Source: Saccharomonospora piscinae
Lineage (GTDB): Bacteria; Actinomycetota; Actinomycetes; Mycobacteriales; Pseudonocardiaceae
Length of the DNA: 64,000 bases
NCBI RefSeq assembly: GCF_005862235.1
Contig: NZ_VCEK01000005.1
Span: 124,001 to 188,000, forward strand
Direction: 5' to 3'
Every line of letters starts with the position of its first letter. Position 1 is the first letter of the stretch. The notes beneath the pieces were generated by a model. The model was not told where the DNA came from. It searched no databases and saw only the letters and a list, made by a program, of their open reading frames with translations. Of the stretch, positions 59,699 through 64,000 are shown one piece after another. A program made the position numbers and the translations under genes.

Positions 59699-60664
59699 CT
59701 ATCCGGCTTGGGCCACGAGCTCGCTTCGCCTGGCGATGTCGCGACGGTACTGGCTGGGGCGCACTCCGTACTCGCGATGGAAGGCCGCGCTCAGGGCGTA
59801 GGCGCTGGAGTAGCCGACCTCGCGCGCGACGGATTCGACCGTGATGTCGCCTCGCTCGAGAAGATCGGCGGCCACGCACAGCCGCCACCCGGCCAGATAG
59901 GACATCGGCGGCTCTCCCAGCAGCTCGGTGAACCGCCGTGCCAGCGTCGCTCGCGAGACGTGCGCCTGACGAGCCAGCAGCTCGATGGTCCACGGCTGGT
60001 CATACGTGTCGTGGATGGCCGCGAGCGCGGTCCCCACGACCGGATCCGAGGCCGCCTGGTACCAGCCGGGGGCCTGCACGTCGGGGAGCGCGAACCAGTC
60101 CCGCAGGGCGCCTACCAGCACCAGATCCAGCAGCCGGTCCAGAACCGCCTGTTGACCGGGCTCCTCGCGGGCGATCTCGGCTTCCAGCAGTCGCAGTCCC
60201 GCGGTGCGCTGGGCGCCCCGCGGTACGACGACCACTCGCGGTAGGGCGCTCAGCAGCCGGTCGGCTACGCGTCCCGCGACGGTGAAGGATCCCGTCAGCA
60301 TGGCGTCATCGGCATCCAGTTGGGTTCCGCAGGTGCGCGTGCCCAGCCCGATGCTGTCGGCGGTATCGCCCGCATCGTCGAGGCAGATCCCGGCCTCGGT
60401 CTGGATGTACAGGGGCGCGGGGCTTGCGTCGGGGTCGCTGGTCACATCGAAGGCAGCAGGCCCCACGACGATGGCGATGTCGTGTGGCTCCAGCCGGTAG
60501 GAAGCGCTGCCGTCCACGATCCATGCCTCGCCGCGCAGCATCGTGACCAGGGAAAGGGAGGCCCGTTCCGCGAACGTGGCCGACCAGGGTGGGTTCGCCA
60601 GAGTCCGGCCCAGCAGTGCTCCGGACGAGCGGATGTGGTTGAGCACATCGGTCAGGGTGTCCAC
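59699..60664 (-). CDS. AraC-family transcription regulator
   Basis: 321 residues from GTG 60664. The N-terminal cupin-type domain (cupin_6: NPPWSATFAERASLSLVTMLRGEAWIVDG..LEPHDIAIVVGPAAFDV) is followed by the two-helix-turn-helix AraC domain (WTIELLARQAHVSRATLARRFTELLGEPPMSYLAGWRLCVAADLLERGDITVESVAREVGYSSAYALSAAFHREYGVRPSQYRR, about 225-310). Proteins of this type often control a divergent oxidoreductase gene; here that is the quinone reductase at 60745. Neither has a role in cobalamin synthesis, so the pair looks like an insertion between cbiD and cobM. Confidence 0.92.
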   Translation of the reverse strand: MDTLTDVLNHIRSSGALLGRTLANPPWSATFAERASLSLVTMLRGEAWIVDGSASYRLEPHDIAIVVGPAAFDVTSDPDASPAPLYIQTEAGICLDDAGDTADSIGLGTRTCGTQLDADDAMLTGSFTVAGRVADRLLSALPRVVVVPRGAQRTAGLRLLEAEIAREEPGQQAVLDRLLDLVLVGALRDWFALPDVQAPGWYQAASDPVVGTALAAIHDTYDQPWTIELLARQAHVSRATLARRFTELLGEPPMSYLAGWRLCVAADLLERGDITVESVAREVGYSSAYALSAAFHREYGVRPSQYRRDIARRSELVAQAG

Positions 60665-60682
60665 GACGCCAGCTTAGACGCT

Positions 60683-60702
60683 GGATTATCGATCTGATAC
60701 CA
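60683..60702. promoter_or_regulatory. Imperfect dyad between AraC and quinone reductase genes
   Basis: The segment contains GATCTGATACCA (60691-60702), identical to the right half of the toxin-antitoxin palindrome at 57198-57209. The left part TGGATTATC is a degenerate copy of the other arm (TGG and TATC separated by two extra bases). It lies in the 80-base divergent region and may be the AraC site or a second target of the RHH antitoxin. Confidence 0.4.
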
Positions 60703-60744
60703 CAGGCCATTCTCCGTCTCACGGAATTCAGGTGTGCTGGACGC

Positions 60745-61542
60745 ATGACCACGTTCCACGCACCGACCCCCGGCCGTGCTCACTGGGTCTACACCCACCC
60801 CCGACAGGATTCGCTGAACCGGCACCTGCTCCGCGCGGGACGTGCTGCGCTGGCCGAGCAGTATGAGGTGACCGTCTCCGACCTCTACGCCGACAAGTTC
60901 AGCCCGGTGCTCGGCGAGCGCGACCTGGGAAGCCTCTCCGAAACCCCCGGCAACCTCGCCGAGTTGACGGGCAGGGCCTATGCGCGGGGAGAGGTGGAAC
61001 CCGAAGTGCGACGGGAACAGGAGCGGCTGGCCGCCGCCGAGCTGCTGGTACTCCAGTTTCCCCTCTGGTGGTATGGACCTCCGGCGATGCTGAAGGGGTG
61101 GCTGGATCGCGTGCTGCAAACCGGATTCGCCCAGGGCGAGTTCGACGAGACCACAGGTCTGCCGCGTCGATACGGGGACGGACTTCTGCTGGGTCGCAAG
61201 GCGCTGATCATCGTCACCGCCGGCGATGATCAGCGCACCCTGGGACCGCGCGGTGTCAGCGGTGACCTGGAATCGCTGCTGTTCCCCCTGACTCACGGGG
61301 CCCTCTGGTACGTGGGAATCGAAGCGCTGGACCTGCACGTGGTCCACGACGCGGACGGCGTCGACAGCGCGGGACGTCATAAGCAGGCCGAGCGACTCGG
61401 CAAGCGGATCATCGGCCTGTCCGGCGAGCGAGGCCGACCGTATCGCCGGCTGCTGGACGGCGACTACGGCCGACAGAGCCGCGCCCTGCGTGAGGACATC
61501 CACCCTGGACGCACCGACCTGTCCATCCACTACGCGGACTGA
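60745..61542 (+). CDS. NAD(P)H:quinone oxidoreductase (flavodoxin-like)
   Basis: 265 residues. Flavodoxin-like fold of the NQO1/KefF/MdaB group: WVYTHPRQDSLNRHLLRAGRAALAEQYEVTVSDLYADKFSPVL at the N-terminus, ELLVLQFPLWWYGPPAMLKGWLDRVLQTGFAQG (about 95-125, FMN/FAD site), and GRKALIIVTAGDDQRTLGPRG. It should carry out two-electron reduction of quinones, limiting redox cycling. It is divergent from the AraC regulator, which probably controls it in response to quinones or electrophiles. Confidence 0.93.
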   Translation: MTTFHAPTPGRAHWVYTHPRQDSLNRHLLRAGRAALAEQYEVTVSDLYADKFSPVLGERDLGSLSETPGNLAELTGRAYARGEVEPEVRREQERLAAAELLVLQFPLWWYGPPAMLKGWLDRVLQTGFAQGEFDETTGLPRRYGDGLLLGRKALIIVTAGDDQRTLGPRGVSGDLESLLFPLTHGALWYVGIEALDLHVVHDADGVDSAGRHKQAERLGKRIIGLSGERGRPYRRLLDGDYGRQSRALREDIHPGRTDLSIHYAD

Positions 61543-61594
61543 GAATCCAGAGCCACAGGCAGACGCGCCGCTGACGGTTCCGGGGTCCGGGTCC

Positions 61595-62353
61595 TCAGCC
61601 CGCCTCGCGGCCCGCCCGCTCCCGGCCCACCGAGTACAGGAAGCTGTCGGGGAACTTCTCCGCGGCCAGCACCGCGCCCACGATGATCACGGCAGAGCGG
61701 GTGATACCCGCCTCCCGCAGGCGGGGTGCGATGTCGCCGAGGGTGCCGCGCACCACGATCTCGCCGGGCTGGGTGGCGTGGGCGACCACGGCGGCCGGGC
61801 AGTCGGCGCCGTAGTTCGGCAGCAGCTCGGACACGGCCTGCTCGATGCGGTTGACGGCGAGGTGCAGCACCAGCGTGGCGCGGCTGGCGCCCAGCGTGGC
61901 GAGCGTCTCGCCGTCCGGCATCGACGTCGATCGCGCCTGGGCCCGGGTGAGGATCACGCTCTGGCCCACGGTCGGCACGGTCAGCTCACGGCCCAGCACC
62001 GCCGCGGCGGCGGCGAACGCGGGCACGCCCGGCGTGACGTCGTAGGGCACGCCCGCCGCGTCGAGGCGGCGCATCTGCTCGGCTACCGCGCTGTAGACGG
62101 CGGGATCACCCGAGCACAGCCGGGCCACGTCGTGCCCGTCGGCGTGTGCCCGCGCCAGCTCGTCGATGATCTCGTCGAGAGTCAGGTCGGCGGTGTCGAT
62201 CAGCCGCGCGTCGTCGGGGCAGTGCGCGAGCAGGTCGGTCGGGGTCAGGCTCCCCGGATACAGGCACACTCCGCAGCGCGCGAGCTGCTCGCGCCCTCGC
62301 ACGGTGATCAGGTCGGCGGCTCCGGGGCCTGCACCGATGAAATGCACGGTCAT
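61595..62353 (-). CDS. cobM: Precorrin-4 C11-methyltransferase
   Basis: 252 residues, tetrapyrrole methylase fold: VHFIGAGPGAADLITVRGREQLARCGVCLYPGSL at the N-terminus, DVARLCSGDPAVYSAVAEQMRRL, YDVTPGVPAFAAAAAVLGRELTVPTVGQSVILTR, and a late ATQPGEIVVRGTLGDIAPRL..AVIIVGAVLA. It transfers the C11 methyl from SAM. The ATG overlaps the cobL stop by four bases, so the two are translationally coupled. Confidence 0.95.
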   Translation of the reverse strand: MTVHFIGAGPGAADLITVRGREQLARCGVCLYPGSLTPTDLLAHCPDDARLIDTADLTLDEIIDELARAHADGHDVARLCSGDPAVYSAVAEQMRRLDAAGVPYDVTPGVPAFAAAAAVLGRELTVPTVGQSVILTRAQARSTSMPDGETLATLGASRATLVLHLAVNRIEQAVSELLPNYGADCPAAVVAHATQPGEIVVRGTLGDIAPRLREAGITRSAVIIVGAVLAAEKFPDSFLYSVGRERAGREAG

Positions 62354-63546
62354 ACACGCACGCTCCACTGGGTCACGGGGCGCGCGGGTTCCCAGCTCGT
62401 GAAGGTCCCGAGTGGGGCCGCGCGCTGAACGGACAACCTGGTCAACTCGCCCCCATAGGCGGTGTGGGCCTCGGCCAGCGCCCGCTCCGCCTCGATGGTC
62501 ACGCCGTGGGCGACGATCCTGCCGCCCGGCCCGAGGACGTCGTGGCACGCGGGCAGCAGGCCCGGCTCGCTCACCCCGCCCCCGACGAACACCGCGTCCG
62601 GCCGGGGCAGCTCGCCCAGCACGCCCGGGGCGCTGCCGTGTGTGACGCGGACAGCCGCGCCGTGCCGTTCGGCGTTGTGGCGGATGCGCTCGGCCCGGTC
62701 GGCGCGCGCCTCGACGGCCACGGCGCGGTTGGCGGGATGCAGCCGCGCCCACTCGACGGCCACGCTGCCGGAGCCGGACCCCACGTCCCACAGCAACTCG
62801 CCCGGCCGGGGCGCCAGTGCGGCGAGTGCCGTGGCGCGCACGAGCGACTTGGTGAGCTGGCCGTCGTGGGCGAAGGCGTCGTCCGGCAGGCCGGGTGTCA
62901 GCGGCGGGGCTTCGGGCCCCGCGACGGCGACGGCCAGCACGTTGAGTGGTGCGACGGGCTGGTGGGCCCAGTCGCGCGCCAGGCCGTCCAGCCTGCGTTC
63001 GTCGGCCGCGCCCAGGTTCTCCAGCACCGTGAGCCTGCTGTCGCCGAATCCGTGGCGCGCCAGCAGGTCCGCCACCGCACCCGGCGTGTCGCCGTCGGCG
63101 CTGAGCACGAGCACCCGGCCGCCGTCGCCCGCCGCGCGCAGCACGGGTGACACGTCGGTGCCGGTGATCCGCACGACCTCGGCTGTCTCGGCACCGTCGG
63201 CCGGCCAGCCCAGCCGGGCCCGTGCCAGCGCCACGGATGACACCGACGGCACCACCCGCACGGCCTTTGCTCCGAGGCGGCGCACGAGCGTGCCGCCGAT
63301 GCCCGACAGCAGCGGATCACCGCTGGCGAGCACCCCGACCCGGCGCCCGGCGTACTCGCGGAGCAGGCCGTCCAGCGCGGGCAGCAGGGGACTCGGCCAC
63401 GGCACCTGCTCGGCGCCGGTGTCGGGGACGAGGTCGAGCTGGCGCCGCCCGCCCAGCAGCACGTCGCAGCGGGTGAGTTCCGTGCGCGCGGCCGGGGGCA
63501 GTCCCGCCCAGCCGTCCGCCGGAATCCCCACTACGACAATCGTCAC
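62350..63546 (-). CDS. cobL: Precorrin-6Y C5,15-methyltransferase (decarboxylating)
   Basis: 398 residues from GTG 63546. Two domains: an N-terminal CbiE-type methylase ([58 protein letters not shown]) and a C-terminal CbiT-type methyltransferase ([38 protein letters not shown], with the SAM glycines at DVGSGSG, about 265). It methylates C5 and C15 and decarboxylates the C12 acetate. It is divergent from the riboswitch/chelatase gene at 63728. Confidence 0.95.
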   Translation of the reverse strand: MTIVVVGIPADGWAGLPPAARTELTRCDVLLGGRRQLDLVPDTGAEQVPWPSPLLPALDGLLREYAGRRVGVLASGDPLLSGIGGTLVRRLGAKAVRVVPSVSSVALARARLGWPADGAETAEVVRITGTDVSPVLRAAGDGGRVLVLSADGDTPGAVADLLARHGFGDSRLTVLENLGAADERRLDGLARDWAHQPVAPLNVLAVAVAGPEAPPLTPGLPDDAFAHDGQLTKSLVRATALAALAPRPGELLWDVGSGSGSVAVEWARLHPANRAVAVEARADRAERIRHNAERHGAAVRVTHGSAPGVLGELPRPDAVFVGGGVSEPGLLPACHDVLGPGGRIVAHGVTIEAERALAEAHTAYGGELTRLSVQRAAPLGTFTSWEPARPVTQWSVRV

Positions 63547-63571
63547 GATCGGCCACTGTAGTTCAGGTGTG

Positions 63572-63685
63572 TGCGATGATCGGTGCGCGGTCGTCGTGGA
63601 ACCCGGTGTGAATCCGGGACGGTCCCGCCACTGTGACCGGCCTCGCGCCGGGAGTCAGAGCTTCGGCGTCCGCCTTGGAACTGCT
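63572..63685 (+). ncRNA. Cobalamin riboswitch
   Basis: The leader contains the conserved class core: GGAA (63598-63601), CCGGTGTGAATCCGGGACG, GTCCCGCCACTGTGACCGG (to 63640), and the B12 box GCCGGGAGTCAGAGC (63647-63661). A hairpin CGTGGG/CCCACG (63691-63710) lies between it and the GTG start at 63728 and may be part of the expression platform. Adenosylcobalamin binding should reduce expression of the chelatase gene that follows. Outer limits are approximate. Confidence 0.9.
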
Positions 63686-63727
63686 GGTGACGTGGGCGAG
63701 GACACCCACGCTGGCGTTGGGAGAGCT

Positions 63728-64000
63728 GTGCGGCCGTATCCCTTCACCGCCGTGGTCGGCATGGCCGATCTGCGGCTGGCTCTGGTGCTGTCCGCCGTGG
63801 CGCCCGCCGTGGGCGGCGTGCTCGTGCGGGGCGAGAAAGGCACCGCGAAATCGACGATGGTGCGCGCGCTCGCCGGGTTGCTGCCCGACGTGACCGTGGT
63901 GCGCGACTGCCGGTTCTCGTGTGATCCGGCGGAGCCCGACGCGGAGTGCCCGGACGGGCCTCACCCGGACGGCGCAACCGGGAGGACCCGGCCCGCGCGG
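63728..64000 (+). CDS. Cobalto-/magnesium-chelatase AAA+ subunit, N-terminal part (partial)
   Basis: 91 residues before the window edge. [54 protein letters not shown] is the ChlI/BchI-type start with the Walker A motif GEKGTAKST (about 37-45). The later [17 protein letters not shown] has the two-Cys insert found in actinobacterial forms. In these organisms the gene is usually a fused ChlI-ChlD protein that serves CobN as ATPase subunit. GTG 63728 is chosen because homology begins at once; GGGAG lies upstream at 63719-63723. It is preceded by the B12 riboswitch. Confidence 0.9.
   Translation, partial: MRPYPFTAVVGMADLRLALVLSAVAPAVGGVLVRGEKGTAKSTMVRALAGLLPDVTVVRDCRFSCDPAEPDAECPDGPHPDGATGRTRPAR

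Noticed and set aside
63761-64000. Chelatase subunit starting at ATG 63761
   Set aside because: The upstream residues YPFTAVVGM are the conserved family N-terminus, so GTG 63728 is the better start.

Overview
The window is high-GC, densely packed actinobacterial DNA. It carries an EmbA/B/C-type arabinosyltransferase, an AftB-like GT-C enzyme, DUF3040, SPW-repeat and DUF6480 proteins, NDH-2, and a CobG/CobN-type cobalamin locus. This gene set points to a Pseudonocardiales member with an arabinan cell wall. A Saccharomonospora-like genus is my guess only. No stretch of more than about 300 bases lacks a gene; no tRNA, rRNA, CRISPR array or complete insertion sequence was seen.

Layout. 1-2873: a second type IIA topoisomerase pair (parE end, parC). 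2887-6608: pseudouridine synthase, a NarL-type two-component pair, and a tautomerase-like/YHS fusion. 6606-11815: SorC regulator divergent from a polyol-type dehydrogenase and ABC uptake operon, with three near-identical palindromes between them. 11917-17386: small envelope and stress proteins, a lower-GC orphan gene with a leaderless-type promoter flanked by gene debris, an AI-2E family protein, and purC. 17677-22351: a frameshifted methyltransferase, then a translationally coupled terpenoid operon (class II diterpene cyclase, P450, UbiA-family protein). 22433-25674: secreted beta-propeller and neutral ceramidase. 25764-29047: tmsA/tmsB for 10-methyl branched fatty acids and a MerR regulator. 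29092-35188: FAD oxidase, hydroxyacyl-CoA dehydrogenase, NDH-2, DinB-like protein and small proteins. 35319-41874: Gre-like factor, Tex, IlvD, AAC(3)-family protein, PPOX-family protein. 42018-49041: envelope glycosyltransferases around an OmpR/HK pair. 49119-64000: cobalamin biosynthesis (cobS, cobN | cobG, cobH, cobIJ | cobK | cbiD | cobM, cobL | B12 riboswitch and chelatase AAA subunit). This locus is interrupted by an RHH/Doc toxin-antitoxin pair and by an AraC/quinone-oxidoreductase pair.

The most unusual signal is a 21-bp tandem repeat: GTGTCCGCAG, five variable bases, then GTAGCC. Five arrays lie at 3868, 6532, 34511, 35208 and 45966. All units within each array keep exact 21-bp spacing. 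Each array abuts or contains the stop codon of a neighbouring gene, and four of the five run in the same orientation relative to that gene. One array is head-to-head between convergent genes and could fold as a long hairpin. They look like a dispersed family of gene-end elements, perhaps terminators or 3'-end structures.
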